Positions 29,725 through 39,105 of a DNA stretch of 64,000 nucleotides are shown one piece after another (the first letter of the stretch is position 1; every line of letters starts with the position of its first letter). A program made the position numbers and the translations under genes. Where the stretch lies: NCBI RefSeq assembly GCF_026247885.1, contig NZ_CP110921.1, forward strand, positions 496,001 through 560,000, in the 5' to 3' direction. A model generated the notes under the pieces. It was not told where the DNA came from and made no database searches. It saw only the letters and a program-made list of their open reading frames with translations. This stretch comes from Methylococcus mesophilus (GTDB lineage Bacteria > Pseudomonadota > Gammaproteobacteria > Methylococcales > Methylococcaceae).

Positions 29725-30261
29725 TCAGGCGCCCACGAGGGCCGGCTTGACGATCTCCAGCCACTCGTCGAGGCGTTCGTCCGTCATTTCGCTCTGGTTT
29801 TCGTGATCGATCACCAGGCCGACGAACTTGCCGTCCACGACCGCCTTGGATTTTTCGAATTCGTAGGTATCCGTGGGCCACGCGCCGACCACACTGGCCC
29901 CGCATTCGATCACCTGCTCGTAGATCTCGATCAGTGCATCGACGAATTCATGGCCGTAACCCTGCTGATCGCCCAGGCCGAACAGCGCCACGGTCTTTCC
30001 CGACAGGTCCTTGCCCTTGAACTTCGGCAGGAATTCGGCCCAGCTCTCGTCCGATGCTCCGGAGTCCAGGCCCGGCAATTCGCCATCGCCCAGGGTCGGC
30101 GTCCCCAGAATCAGTGCATCGTATTTGAGCACATCGTCGATGCTGGCCTTTTTGACATCGACCGGAGCATCCGCGTCATCGCCCAGCTTCTTGGCAAGCT
30201 GCTTGGCGACACGGCGGGTATTGCCGGTATCGGAGCCGAAAAAGATCCCTATCTTCCCCAT
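29725..30261 (-). CDS. Long-chain flavodoxin
   Basis: A 178-residue FMN electron carrier. The phosphate loop FGSDTGNTRRVA is at residues 8-19, with the FMN-flanking TPTLGDGELPG loop and GLGDQQGYGHEF. The length and the 20-residue insertion near the C terminus mark the long-chain type (FldA/NifF-like). Possible roles are electron supply to IspG/IspH, biotin synthase or nitrogenase; nothing nearby decides. The start at 30261 begins MGKIGIFFGSDTG and is preceded by AGAGGAAAC. Confidence 0.95.
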   Translation of the reverse strand: MGKIGIFFGSDTGNTRRVAKQLAKKLGDDADAPVDVKKASIDDVLKYDALILGTPTLGDGELPGLDSGASDESWAEFLPKFKGKDLSGKTVALFGLGDQQGYGHEFVDALIEIYEQVIECGASVVGAWPTDTYEFEKSKAVVDGKFVGLVIDHENQSEMTDERLDEWLEIVKPALVGA

Positions 30262-30653
30262 GACTGTTTCCTCTATAACATTTTGTTCAACAAGGATAAT
30301 ACTGCGCCCGAACCGGTCTGGGCGCCGCCTGTGAACTCCCGGCACCGCCTGGCGGTTCCCTACCAGGACAGCGGCGCGTGAGTCCGCGGCAAACGCCAAC
30401 GGTTCAGGCATCGACCAGGATGAAGCAATAACCAGACCAGTGGTAAGGAAAACGCGGATCACGGGCACTTGAGCGGTTTCCCCGGAAGAAAAATGTCCAC
30501 AGAATCTGTGGATAAGCATGTGGGCTTGCCTGACAAAAAGGACTCATACCATTGATCAGCAAAGACATTTATGGAATGCCCAGAGCTTTTCCAGCCGCGC
30601 GCGAAAAAGGTGCAAGACCCCGTTCGCGATGCCCGCGGCTGTGGCATGGGTTG
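30262..30653. other. Intergenic region with one DnaA-box-like palindrome
   Basis: A 392-base gap that should hold the flavodoxin promoter (AT-rich around 30270-30300). It also contains the palindrome TCCACAGA-A-TCTGTGGA at 30496-30512, overlapping a perfect DnaA box (TGTGGATAA, 30507-30515). A single box is most likely chance or a local regulatory site. No gene is evident. Confidence 0.4.
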
Positions 30654-32105
30654 TCAGAAATATCGCGCGTTCACGACGAAATGGACGCCGATGGCTGCAA
30701 AATAACCAAGAAGGATCACCGGGCACCATTTCAGATGGCTGCTGAAGCTGTATTGCCCTTTGCTCATCCCGAGCAATGCAATGCCCGGTGCCGACCCGAT
30801 GGCCAGCAGGCTGCCGCCCACCCCCAGCGTCAGCGTCACCAGCAGCCACTGCCCTTCGGGCAGAGCGGGGCGCATGCTCAGGACGGCGAACATCAGGGTC
30901 CCATTATCGACGAAGGCGGACGAAAGACCGATCAGCACGTTCGCAAGCGTAGCGCTGTGCTGGCCGTACAGCCAGGCCGATACGGCGTCCAGATAGCCGA
31001 TGAAACCGAGCCCGCCTATGCCCACCATCGCACCGTAAAAAAACAGGAGCGTGTCCCATTCCAGCCTCCCCACTTTTTCGAAGATGTCGAAATGCTGCGT
31101 TTCCAGGATGCCGCTGGGCATATCGGGCTCATTCGGGGAGGGCTTCGCTCCTCTCAGGCTCGGGCCGCTCCGGGCTTCAGTCTTGTGCAGATAAAACGTG
31201 AAGAACTGCAACAGCGACAGGCCGGCCATCATCCCGGCGGCCGGCGGCAGGTGCAGGTACATGTCTGAAAACACGGCCAACCCGATGGTGACGCCGAACA
31301 GGAATATGACCCGCCCGGCCCCCCGCTGCACCGCGATGCGTTCCGCTTCGACCTGGGGCCTGTCCCTGGGCACCGCGAGGTGCATGGCGAGCGCGGGCAC
31401 CAGGAAATTCACCAGGCAGGGAACGAACAGGGTGAAGAACTGCGTGAACTCCAGCATCCCCTTCTGCCAGACGAACAGGGTGGAGATGCCGCCCAGCGGG
31501 CTGAACGAACCGCCGGCATTGGTGGCCACCACGATATTGATGCAAGCCAGCGAAACGAAACGGGGACTGTTCCGTCCCACCGCGACCACGACCACGCCCA
31601 TGAGCAACCCGGCGGTCAGGCCATTGACCACGCAGGAGATGAAAAACACCAGGGTTCCGGTGACCCAGAACAAGGCCCGGTAGCCCAGCCGCAGCCTCAC
31701 CAACGCGATCCGCAAGGCGTTGAAGACACCCATGTCCTCCATGGCGTTCAGATAGGTCATGGACACCATGATGAACAGCAGCAGTTCGATATAGGCGAGG
31801 AGATTCGAGGCGAACGCCGTCACCGCCGCATCGACCTGCCCGTGCTGCCGGTAAACGAGGGAAATGGCGAACCAGACCAGGGCGGCACCGAGGAGCATGG
31901 GCTTGGATTTCCGCAGATGCGTGACTTCCTCCAGCATGGCCGCGGCGTAGGCCGACACCATCACGACCAGCGAGAAATACCCTGCCCAGTGGTGAGTCAG
32001 ATCCAAGGGCACCGGCGATGTCTCCGCATCTCCCAAGGCGGCCGATGGAAGCCCGACAAGCAGACCCAACAACGGCAAGGCCGATTTCTTCGCGAGCGGA
32101 TTCAT
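30654..32105 (-). CDS. nhaD: NhaD-type Na+/H+ antiporter
   Basis: A 483-residue inner-membrane protein of the ion transporter superfamily with about 12-13 hydrophobic segments. Recognisable stretches are NAGGSFSPLGGISTLFVWQ and SSAFVDNGTLMFAVLSM, which match NhaD motifs. The first 25 residues look like a cleavable signal peptide, as in several NhaD proteins. It would expel sodium at alkaline pH. A loop around residues 300-325 (TEARSGPSLRGAKPSP) is longer than usual. Confidence 0.92.
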   Translation of the reverse strand: MNPLAKKSALPLLGLLVGLPSAALGDAETSPVPLDLTHHWAGYFSLVVMVSAYAAAMLEEVTHLRKSKPMLLGAALVWFAISLVYRQHGQVDAAVTAFASNLLAYIELLLFIMVSMTYLNAMEDMGVFNALRIALVRLRLGYRALFWVTGTLVFFISCVVNGLTAGLLMGVVVVAVGRNSPRFVSLACINIVVATNAGGSFSPLGGISTLFVWQKGMLEFTQFFTLFVPCLVNFLVPALAMHLAVPRDRPQVEAERIAVQRGAGRVIFLFGVTIGLAVFSDMYLHLPPAAGMMAGLSLLQFFTFYLHKTEARSGPSLRGAKPSPNEPDMPSGILETQHFDIFEKVGRLEWDTLLFFYGAMVGIGGLGFIGYLDAVSAWLYGQHSATLANVLIGLSSAFVDNGTLMFAVLSMRPALPEGQWLLVTLTLGVGGSLLAIGSAPGIALLGMSKGQYSFSSHLKWCPVILLGYFAAIGVHFVVNARYF

Positions 32106-32189
32106 TCGATGTCCTATTTCAAAAAGGCAGTGCAGTGTAAGGGAATATCCTGGAACAACAGCGCTCCGTTGCCGACGAGGCTGTCGGCA

Positions 32190-33563
32190 TCAGAAAGTCA
32201 CAGTCACGTCGGCGGAAAACAGGAATTGGTCCGAGCGCTTCCCTGCATCGAAAATCTTGATGTTGTCCGACCAGTCGTAGCGGGCATTGGGACGCAGGAT
32301 GACCCAGTTCAGGGGCTTCCAGTTCAAGCCCACCGTCAGCGCGTAATACCCGCTGCCCTGAAACGGATAGACGGTGGAAAAATCGGGGTTGCAGGCGTAG
32401 GGCCGCGCGGCGCCGGCGCCGTTGATGTTCACGCTCCCGCTGCAGCGCGGCGGACCGGACACGCGGAAGCCGTTGTTGTCACGCCACCATTCGGCGCGGA
32501 GCCCCGCCGACCAGTGCTCCTCGAACTCATAGGTCAGCCACTGGGCGATACCGTACCACTGGGCGTTTTCCAGCTTTCCGCCGTTGCGGGCGTAATTGGC
32601 GGTCTGCACCTGATCCGCGAAACCGTGGGTGTGTTCGATCACATAATGCAATTTGTTATCCAAAAAACTCGTCTTGCCCACCAAGCTGTATACCGCCCAG
32701 AGGTCGCCGAACTGTTCGGAACGCCCCCCTGCCATCGACGTCAGGCTGAGCGAATCGCTCTTGTCGTCGCTGGTCCAGACCGCTCCGCCCAGGAAATCCC
32801 AGTTTCCGAGCTGCTGGTCCCAGGAACCGTCACCGCCACCGGTGGCGCTGCCGGTGACCGCGCCGGCCGACACCTCCCAGTTGGCATCGATCACGTAATT
32901 ACCGAGAACGCCGGTGTGCGTGAATGGATTGAACTGAAAGGTATAAGGCTTGGTGATGAAAAAGTTGTCCGGCGCCGTGACCATTTCGTACCCCAGCGGA
33001 GTATAGAAATGCCCGGCTTTGACGCCGAGGCCGTTGCCCACCGGCACGTTGAATTCGGCATAGGCCTGGGGCAGAGCGATCCCGTAGAAGCGGTCCGACC
33101 AGCTCGAAAGATGGAGGTCCCAATGTCCCCGATTCAGCGGCCGGCCCGTTCTCGGGTCGACATAGGGGATGCCGTAGGCCTGGGTGAAGATCGCATCGGT
33201 ACCGTACATGAAGTCGACGCGGCCGCCGGCGTCCCAGTCGTCCGGACTGGCCGCGACGGCTCGCTCAAGATACAGATAGAACTGGTTCATCTGAAGTTCG
33301 CCCGCGCGGTCGTTGAACGAAACGGGACCGTTGAAATTGTCCGCCGGTCTGCTTGGGTTATAGGTCACGCTGGTATTAACCCATCCACCCAAATGGATAC
33401 CGGCGTGCCGCAGCCAGGTGCTGCCGTTGACGTCTGCGCCGAGATAATCCAACAGGCCCGACGCGGTATCCGCTGCTGATGCGAGGGAATGGGCGAGGAC
33501 CAAGCTTATTTTGAGAGCGGATCTGCGGATAACGGGAAACAGCCTCGCCGGCACCAGAGCCAT
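32190..33563 (-). CDS. Outer-membrane beta-barrel (porin-like) protein
   Basis: A predicted 457-residue exported protein. After a signal peptide (about residues 1-30, ending ASA), the mature chain is rich in alternating aromatic and polar strands and ends in phenylalanine (DVTVTF), the usual C-terminal signal for BAM-assisted insertion. It resembles the BBP2_2/DUF1597-type putative porins (WLRHAGIHLGGWVNTSVTYN). The substrate is unknown. The start at 33563 places the signal peptide at the N terminus; the longer frame has no homology. Confidence 0.8.
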   Translation of the reverse strand: MALVPARLFPVIRRSALKISLVLAHSLASAADTASGLLDYLGADVNGSTWLRHAGIHLGGWVNTSVTYNPSRPADNFNGPVSFNDRAGELQMNQFYLYLERAVAASPDDWDAGGRVDFMYGTDAIFTQAYGIPYVDPRTGRPLNRGHWDLHLSSWSDRFYGIALPQAYAEFNVPVGNGLGVKAGHFYTPLGYEMVTAPDNFFITKPYTFQFNPFTHTGVLGNYVIDANWEVSAGAVTGSATGGGDGSWDQQLGNWDFLGGAVWTSDDKSDSLSLTSMAGGRSEQFGDLWAVYSLVGKTSFLDNKLHYVIEHTHGFADQVQTANYARNGGKLENAQWYGIAQWLTYEFEEHWSAGLRAEWWRDNNGFRVSGPPRCSGSVNINGAGAARPYACNPDFSTVYPFQGSGYYALTVGLNWKPLNWVILRPNARYDWSDNIKIFDAGKRSDQFLFSADVTVTF

Positions 33564-33733
33564 TCGCTTGTCCGATGAAAAAAAGAGGGCAGTGTAGCTA
33601 CGCGGAGATAAAAAGTGCGTAAAAGACTCTTGCGTTACCGGATTCCCCTGCCCCCGACTTCCACACATGGCAAGTGCACATCGCACCAAGCCGGACGCTT
33701 GCCACGAATATTAACTATCATGTTATCAGTCAC

Positions 33734-34465
33734 TTACGTTATTCTGCGTGAAGAGGCTTCGGTACCCACCAGCATGCCTTGCCTGGCGCCGTCCCAATTT
33801 TCGCCCAGTTCTGCCAGCGACCTGATGGCGAACACGCCCTCGGGTTTGGATACCGCGGCACGCTGCAACAGCACCGCCCCAAAGCCGGCCTCCAGGGAAG
33901 CCCAATAATCCTCCGGCAGCGAATCCCCCACGTGGACGATGGCGGCCGGATCGGCCCCGACGCGACGCGCCACTTCGCCGAAGAAGCGGACGTCGGGTTT
34001 GCTCGCGCCGAGTTTCTCCGAATAGAACAAGGCATCGAACAGTGGATGAATTTCGCTCCGCGAAAGGTCGGTATTGCCGTTTGAGGCTGCGACCAGCCCG
34101 ACGCCGGCGTCCTTCAGCCATCGAAGCGTCGGCAGGACGTCTTCATATAAATGGTGGTGAGTCGCACGGTAACCCGACCACACCCGCCAGAGCGCATCAA
34201 TGTGGCGGTCGGGATCGGCGCCAAAGCCGGCGAGCGCTCGGCGGAACGATTCGCGCCGTATCGTTTCGAGCCGTGCGCTCCGGTATTCCGACTCGGCCGC
34301 CACGCCGTTACGGAACGCCTGCAGCTCATCGAACGAGGCACCGGCCCCGGTGAGCGATTCCAACGCGTTGCCGACCTCCCGCAGCGCGCCGCGCAGCACC
34401 GCCAGGAAATCGACCAGAGTGCCGTCGATGTCAAAGCTCACCACTTCTGGCAGGCCGGCTTTCAT
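33734..34465 (-). CDS. HAD-family hydrolase
   Basis: A 243-residue phosphatase-like protein. HAD motif I is SFDIDGTLVDF, motif II is VAASNGN, motif III is the lysine in GASKPDVRFF, and motif IV is VHVGDSLPEDYW. The cap is inserted after motif I (C1 type). It resembles the 5'-nucleotidase/phosphoglycolate phosphatase-like group, but the substrate cannot be told. Its ATG overlaps the stop of the SDR gene (ATGA), so the two are coupled. Confidence 0.9.
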   Translation of the reverse strand: MKAGLPEVVSFDIDGTLVDFLAVLRGALREVGNALESLTGAGASFDELQAFRNGVAAESEYRSARLETIRRESFRRALAGFGADPDRHIDALWRVWSGYRATHHHLYEDVLPTLRWLKDAGVGLVAASNGNTDLSRSEIHPLFDALFYSEKLGASKPDVRFFGEVARRVGADPAAIVHVGDSLPEDYWASLEAGFGAVLLQRAAVSKPEGVFAIRSLAELGENWDGARQGMLVGTEASSRRIT

Positions 34466-35199
34466 CAGCCGTCCCGCCGCATCAGGCTGAAACTCTGCGC
34501 CGAAGGACCCCGGTCCGGCTGGGTTGCCAGGAACAGCGCCAACGGCACGACGTCTTCCGGCGCCTTGATCCACTCGCTGTCGCCGAAGGTGGCAAGCCCA
34601 CCCGGCGCGGTGTTCATGGCGGTATCCACCGGCCCCGGCACCAGTTCGTTGACGCTGATGTTGTCGTCCCACAGCTCCTGGGCCAGCACCCGCGTCAGCA
34701 TCCATAGGCCCGCCTTGGAACAGGAGTAGGCCGAGCTGCCAGGCTTACCGCGGTGGCCCATGCCTGAGCCGAGGGTGATGATCTTGCCCGCGCCGCGCCG
34801 CTTCAGATGAGGAATGGCGGCCCGCGCGCAATGGTAGGCACCGATCAGATTGACGTTGACGACCTCGTGCCACTGCTCCGCGTCGCCCGCCTCGACCGGG
34901 ACGCGGCCGGGCGAGATCCCCGCGTTGATGACCACAATGTCCAGTCCGCCGAAATGCGCCGCCACGGTCGAGACCAAGTGTTCGACGGCAGCCGGTCGAG
35001 TCACGTCGGTCGGTACGGCGAGAGCGTTGCCGCCGCGCTTGACGATGGTTTCTACGGTGTCGGCGATCTCGCCCGGCGAGCGCGCGGCACAGCCGACCGC
35101 TGCACCGGCTTCGGCATAGGCCAGGGCGATCGCGCGGCCGATCCCGCGCCCGGCTCCGGTGACGATGGCGACTTTGTGTTCGAGGGATTGCGGATTCAT
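34465..35199 (-). CDS. Short-chain dehydrogenase/reductase
   Basis: A 244-residue classical SDR. The cofactor motif TGAGRGIGRAIA is at residues 14-25, NAG at about 89-91, and the active site is S-x12-Y-x3-K within GSGMGHRGKPGSSAYSCSK. ARSPGE after the second strand suggests NADP preference. It resembles 3-oxoacyl-ACP reductase-like enzymes; the substrate is unknown. It is co-transcribed with the HAD phosphatase downstream. Confidence 0.9.
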   Translation of the reverse strand: MNPQSLEHKVAIVTGAGRGIGRAIALAYAEAGAAVGCAARSPGEIADTVETIVKRGGNALAVPTDVTRPAAVEHLVSTVAAHFGGLDIVVINAGISPGRVPVEAGDAEQWHEVVNVNLIGAYHCARAAIPHLKRRGAGKIITLGSGMGHRGKPGSSAYSCSKAGLWMLTRVLAQELWDDNISVNELVPGPVDTAMNTAPGGLATFGDSEWIKAPEDVVPLALFLATQPDRGPSAQSFSLMRRDG

Positions 35200-35438
35200 G
35201 GGGCTTCCAGGTTGTAGATCAGGGGACGGAGTCGGCGCAAGCAGTCCGCATGCCAGGGCAAAACGGTCCATTGCCCATGCGAACGGTGGTTTCTTGCGCG
35301 TGGACACGCAGCACCGAAGCAATTCTTGTTGCCCTGCCAGCAGAAAACCCGCCGCGATGTCCGGAAAACCGCGGTAAACCCGACTGGCACGCACCGTGCG
35401 ACGCCTGCAATTCCACCACTTTCTCGGATTTCACACCC

Positions 35439-36734
35439 ATGGTCCAGTCCGACGCCACGGAGCCCGTCGCTCAGTCCTCGAAAGATTTCATGCTGCTGGC
35501 GGCCCTGAACGGCAGCATCGTCGGCCTCGTCACCGTCGCCGCGCCGCTGTTCGCGATGTCGCTGAATGCCTCGACTTTCGAGATCGGCATGGCCACCGGC
35601 GTCCTGCTCCTGGGGATAGGCCTTATGAGCATTCCGATCGGCATGGCCATCGACCGCTTCGGCGCGAAGCGGGTGTTCGCCGCCGGCAGCGCGCTGGGGG
35701 CCTTGGCCTTCTTCCTGGTGTCCCGCGCCACCACGCCGGGCGGGCTGATCCTGGCCACGGCCCTGGCCAGTCCCGCCGTACCCATGCACTTCCTTTCCAT
35801 CCAGAGCGATTTCTTCCATCACCTCAACGTCGCCGGCAACCGCAAGGCGGGCTGGATGCGCGCTATGCAGATGGGCGGCTCGGCTGCGGTCGGCCCCTTG
35901 CTCGCCAGCGTGCTGATCCGTTACCTGGATTACCCGGCGATCTACGTCCTGGTCGCCGCGTCTTTCGCCTCGATGCTGCTGCTCGGCCGGAAGGTCCTCA
36001 CCGGCCGCGCCGACGCCCTCGCCCGCCGTTCCGCCCATCACGGCCGGCCGGTGTGGGAACAGCTCAAAGCGCTGTTCGGCCACCGAGAGATCGCCGAGAC
36101 CAGCCTGATCGCCTTCGCCTCCTACGGCGCGTCGACCTTCTACAGCGCGTTCATCCTGGTCATCGCCATAGAACAGTTCCGGGTTTCCGAAGAAGCGGCG
36201 GCGCCGCTGATTTCTGCTCAGGGCGTCAGCTATATCGGGGCCCTGCTGTTCCTCGGCGGGGCACTGGACACTTTGGGCCAGCGCCGTTATTACCGCAGCG
36301 CCTACGCCATCGCGGTACTGGGGCTCCTGCTGCTCGGATTCGCCGGCAGCCTTGCCGGCCTGTGGCTGGGTGCCGTGGTGCTCGGCCTGGGGCTCGGCAT
36401 GGTCGCCGTCGCCAACGTCGTCCGTCAGGCCGCCGTCGCCGCCCAGCTCGGCGGGGGCAACGTGTCCGGCGCGGGCAATCCTCCGGCCGCCCTCGGCGCC
36501 TGGGTCGGCGCCCTCATCGGCGGCGCGCTCGGCGACTGGATCGGGCTGCAGAACGTCTTCCTGGTCTTCATCGCCAGCTTCGCGGCGCTTTCCTGGTTCG
36601 AATTACCGCGCCATGTTCAGACCCGGATCGGCGGCGGCCTCGCGCGGCTTCGAGATATTCCGGCCCCCGCGTTCCGGCGCCTGAGCGCAGCGGCCATCGA
36701 CACGGTCCGCAAGCTGGCCGCCAGAACCGCATAG
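35439..36734 (+). CDS. MFS transporter
   Basis: A 431-residue inner-membrane carrier with about 12 hydrophobic segments. The major facilitator signature between helices 2 and 3 appears as MAIDRFGAKRVF. The start at 35439 (MVQSDATEPV) removes an unconvincing 63-residue extension. A solute-binding protein gene starts 30 bases after the stop on the same strand. The substrate is unknown. Confidence 0.85.
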   Translation: MVQSDATEPVAQSSKDFMLLAALNGSIVGLVTVAAPLFAMSLNASTFEIGMATGVLLLGIGLMSIPIGMAIDRFGAKRVFAAGSALGALAFFLVSRATTPGGLILATALASPAVPMHFLSIQSDFFHHLNVAGNRKAGWMRAMQMGGSAAVGPLLASVLIRYLDYPAIYVLVAASFASMLLLGRKVLTGRADALARRSAHHGRPVWEQLKALFGHREIAETSLIAFASYGASTFYSAFILVIAIEQFRVSEEAAAPLISAQGVSYIGALLFLGGALDTLGQRRYYRSAYAIAVLGLLLLGFAGSLAGLWLGAVVLGLGLGMVAVANVVRQAAVAAQLGGGNVSGAGNPPAALGAWVGALIGGALGDWIGLQNVFLVFIASFAALSWFELPRHVQTRIGGGLARLRDIPAPAFRRLSAAAIDTVRKLAARTA

Positions 36735-36764
36735 ACCATCGTCCCCTGTCCTGAGGAAATACCC

Positions 36765-37823
36765 ATGAGAATCTTTGTAGTCCTGTTGAGCCTGTCCCTG
36801 CTCTGGCCATCCGCACGGGCCGCGGACACCCACAAGCCCGCCGTCATCCGCATGGGCGTGGCCGCCACCGGAGTCGGCGGCCGGCCCTTCGTCGGCGGCG
36901 GAATTTTCTCCATCGCTCATGTCAACCAATACCTCGAAAAGGAATTCGAGAAGGACGGCATCAAGATCGAATGGCAGTTCTTCAAGAACGCGGGGCCCGC
37001 GGTGAACGAAGCCTATTCCGCCGGCCAGCTCGATTTCGCCTGGCAGGGCGACCTGCCCCAGCTCATCGGCCGGGCCGGCGGCCTCAAGGTCAAGTTCATC
37101 CTCGGCGGAGGCCGCCGCGGCAATCTGTATCTCGCCGCCCGCAAGGATTCCACCGCCAATGCCATCGAAGACATCAAGGGCCGCAAAGTGGGCCTGCACA
37201 AGGGCACCTGCCTGCAGCTCGGCGTCGCCCGCCTCCTGGCCGACCACGGACTCAAGGAAAAGGACCTGAAGATCTACAACATGGACTACCTGACCTCGGC
37301 CACCGCCCTCGGCAACGGCGAGCTGGAACTCACCTTCGGCCTGTACAACCTGTATTTCCTGCGCGACCAGGGCCTGGCCAAGCTGATCTACACCGGCAAG
37401 GACGATGGCGGCAAATACGGCTGCGCCGGCGGATTCACGGTGACCGAAGCCTTCGCCGCCCAGTACCCCGCCATCACCCAGCGCGTGGTCAACACCCTGG
37501 TCAAGGCCGCCCAGTGGACCGCGGAGGAGCCGAACCGGGAGCAGGTCTACGAAATTTGGGCCAAGTCCGGCATCCCCTTGCAGCACTTCAAGGAAGACTG
37601 GGACGGCCAGGACTGGAAGCAGAAACTCTCGCCGCTGATCGACGACTATCTGGTGAACAGCTACCGCACCTCCTTCGAAGACGCCAAAAAATTCGGCCTG
37701 GTGCGCGGCAAGTTCGACTACGGCGGCTATTTCGACCGCAGCTACCTGGACAAGGCGCTGGCCGAACTCAAGCTGCAGGGCTGTTGGAAAGAAGAAGACG
37801 CGGCCGGGAGACCCAAGCCCTGA
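36765..37823 (+). CDS. ABC-type solute-binding protein (NMT1/SsuA-like)
   Basis: A 352-residue periplasmic protein with a signal peptide (residues 1-19, PSARA-A). The body is a type II binding fold of the nitrate/sulfonate/taurine/thiamine-precursor group: GQLDFAWQGDLPQLIGRAGG and VGLHKGTCLQLGVARLLADHG. No ABC permease or ATPase gene is near; the upstream neighbour is an MFS carrier. Either the rest of the importer is encoded elsewhere or the protein serves another purpose. Sulfonate binding is only one possibility. Confidence 0.85.
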   Translation: MRIFVVLLSLSLLWPSARAADTHKPAVIRMGVAATGVGGRPFVGGGIFSIAHVNQYLEKEFEKDGIKIEWQFFKNAGPAVNEAYSAGQLDFAWQGDLPQLIGRAGGLKVKFILGGGRRGNLYLAARKDSTANAIEDIKGRKVGLHKGTCLQLGVARLLADHGLKEKDLKIYNMDYLTSATALGNGELELTFGLYNLYFLRDQGLAKLIYTGKDDGGKYGCAGGFTVTEAFAAQYPAITQRVVNTLVKAAQWTAEEPNREQVYEIWAKSGIPLQHFKEDWDGQDWKQKLSPLIDDYLVNSYRTSFEDAKKFGLVRGKFDYGGYFDRSYLDKALAELKLQGCWKEEDAAGRPKP

Positions 37824-37838
37824 AGATTGCGCCGCCGG

Positions 37839-38096
37839 TCAGGAGCGGAATGCGATTTTCATGACGAGGATCGCCGCCACCAGCACCAGCGAAACCGAGT
37901 TGGCCAGGATGATGGGCACAGCGTGGATCATGATCCCGTAAACCAGCCACAGCAGCACCCCGGCCGCGAAGATCGAGAACATGCCGAAAGAAATGTCCTC
38001 GGCCGACCGGGATTTCCAGAGCTTCCACACCTGCGGCACGAACGACACCGTGGTCAGTGTCCCGGCCAGCGAGCCGAGCAAGTCTTGAGGTTCCAT
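37839..38096 (-). CDS. SemiSWEET-type PQ-loop transporter
   Basis: An 85-residue protein with three membrane helices and the PQ motif in TVSFVPQVWKLWKSRSAEDIS. SemiSWEETs form dimers that move sugars down a gradient. The ATG at 38096 (MEPQDLLGS) gives the standard length. It is convergent with the solute-binding protein gene and ends 15 bases from its stop. Confidence 0.9.
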   Translation of the reverse strand: MEPQDLLGSLAGTLTTVSFVPQVWKLWKSRSAEDISFGMFSIFAAGVLLWLVYGIMIHAVPIILANSVSLVLVAAILVMKIAFRS

Positions 38097-38145
38097 GAGC
38101 GCTTCGGGAAAGAGGGGGCAAGAAGGCAATGCCGTTGAGTTAAGC

Positions 38146-38308
38146 CGTCATTCCGGCATGGATTGCCGGACCAATCCGCCGGGAGCGGATTGGCACCGGC
38201 CCGCAGGGTGCCGGGCAGGACAGCCCGGCGTGAATCCAAGGCACAGGGACGTGTTAGGCCTCGACCCTCCTTGGTTCCAGGACCCCGGCATTCCTTGCCG
38301 GGGTGACG
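38146..38308. repeat. Palindrome-bounded intergenic repeat (REP/MITE-like)
   Basis: A 163-bp block bounded by imperfect inverted repeats. The left end is CGTCATTCCGGCATGGATTG (from 38146) and the right end, on the other strand, is CGTCACCCCGGCAAGGAATG (from 38308). Each end is itself a small palindrome around CCGGCA/TGCCGG. It contains no coding frame. It looks like a non-autonomous mobile or REP-type element; copy number cannot be seen here. Confidence 0.6.
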
Positions 38309-38411
38309 AGGCAACCCTTAACAACACTGCGCAAGAGCGTCGGTATGCTACCAGAAACTTTCGGCTCGGCTGAGGATGGACATTGATAACAGCGCATACG
38401 GTCCCACGATC

Positions 38412-38987
38412 TCAAGGCTCGTCTTCGCGTTTCCGTGCTGGTTGAGCCAGGGCCGCCGCGAGCGCGTCCAATCGCTTTTCCATGGCCTCGATTCTGCGGT
38501 AAGTCTGGATCGTCACCTCGTAATCCAGCTCGGCACGCATGTCGGCATAGGCACTCTGCCGGTTCTGGCTGATCAGGACGAAGCTGCCGATCAGTATCGC
38601 CTCGATCGCCAGGATGATGCCGAGCAAGCCGTAGGGATATTCATCGAAGGTATGGAAGAACGCCAGCATCCCCGAATTGGCCAGTATCCACACGGCAAAC
38701 CATAGCAGGTGGATGGTGAGGAAGTGCGGATGTCCGGTGAAGCGAGTCACGCGATCCGCCAGTTTTTCAAACCGGCTGCGGTGGGCTTTGAGTTCCTCCA
38801 GGACGTAGCGAAACTCCCCCAGCGCCTTGTGGCAGACCTGGTTGATGCAGAAGACGGCATCGGCCGGGTTCGCCGTGCCGCATCCCGGACAGATCAGGAC
38901 GCTGTCGCCCGGCTGCGGCGGTGATTGCCGGCCGTCCGTCAGGTTGGATTCCACACCGCACATAGTCTGGGGATCGATCGTCGCCAT
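38412..38987 (-). CDS. DUF1003 membrane protein with zinc ribbon
   Basis: A 191-residue protein. Residues 33-53 hold a zinc-ribbon-like C-x2-C-x12-C-x4-C cluster (CPGCGTANPADAVFC). Residues about 85-170 are the DUF1003 domain: FLTIHLLWFAVWILAN, then a second helix LLGIILAIEAILIGSFVLIS and SQNRQSAYADMRAELDYEV. Two membrane helices are expected, followed by a short coiled coil. Function unknown. The start at 38987 (MATIDPQTMC) follows CAGGAGACC. Confidence 0.85.
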   Translation of the reverse strand: MATIDPQTMCGVESNLTDGRQSPPQPGDSVLICPGCGTANPADAVFCINQVCHKALGEFRYVLEELKAHRSRFEKLADRVTRFTGHPHFLTIHLLWFAVWILANSGMLAFFHTFDEYPYGLLGIILAIEAILIGSFVLISQNRQSAYADMRAELDYEVTIQTYRRIEAMEKRLDALAAALAQPARKREDEP

Positions 38988-39105
38988 CTGGGTCTCCTGA
39001 GCCGGTACTGGGGGAAGGATAACGCCGAAGCGTCTCACGGATGTTATCCCAACGGCGCCGTCGCTTCAGCAGAGATCGAACCCTATCCCAAAAAGGGCAA
39101 CATCA

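Noticed and set aside
30496-30515. DnaA box within a palindrome, considered as a replication origin
   Set aside because: Only one box, no cluster, no AT-rich unwinding region and no dnaA or dnaN nearby.
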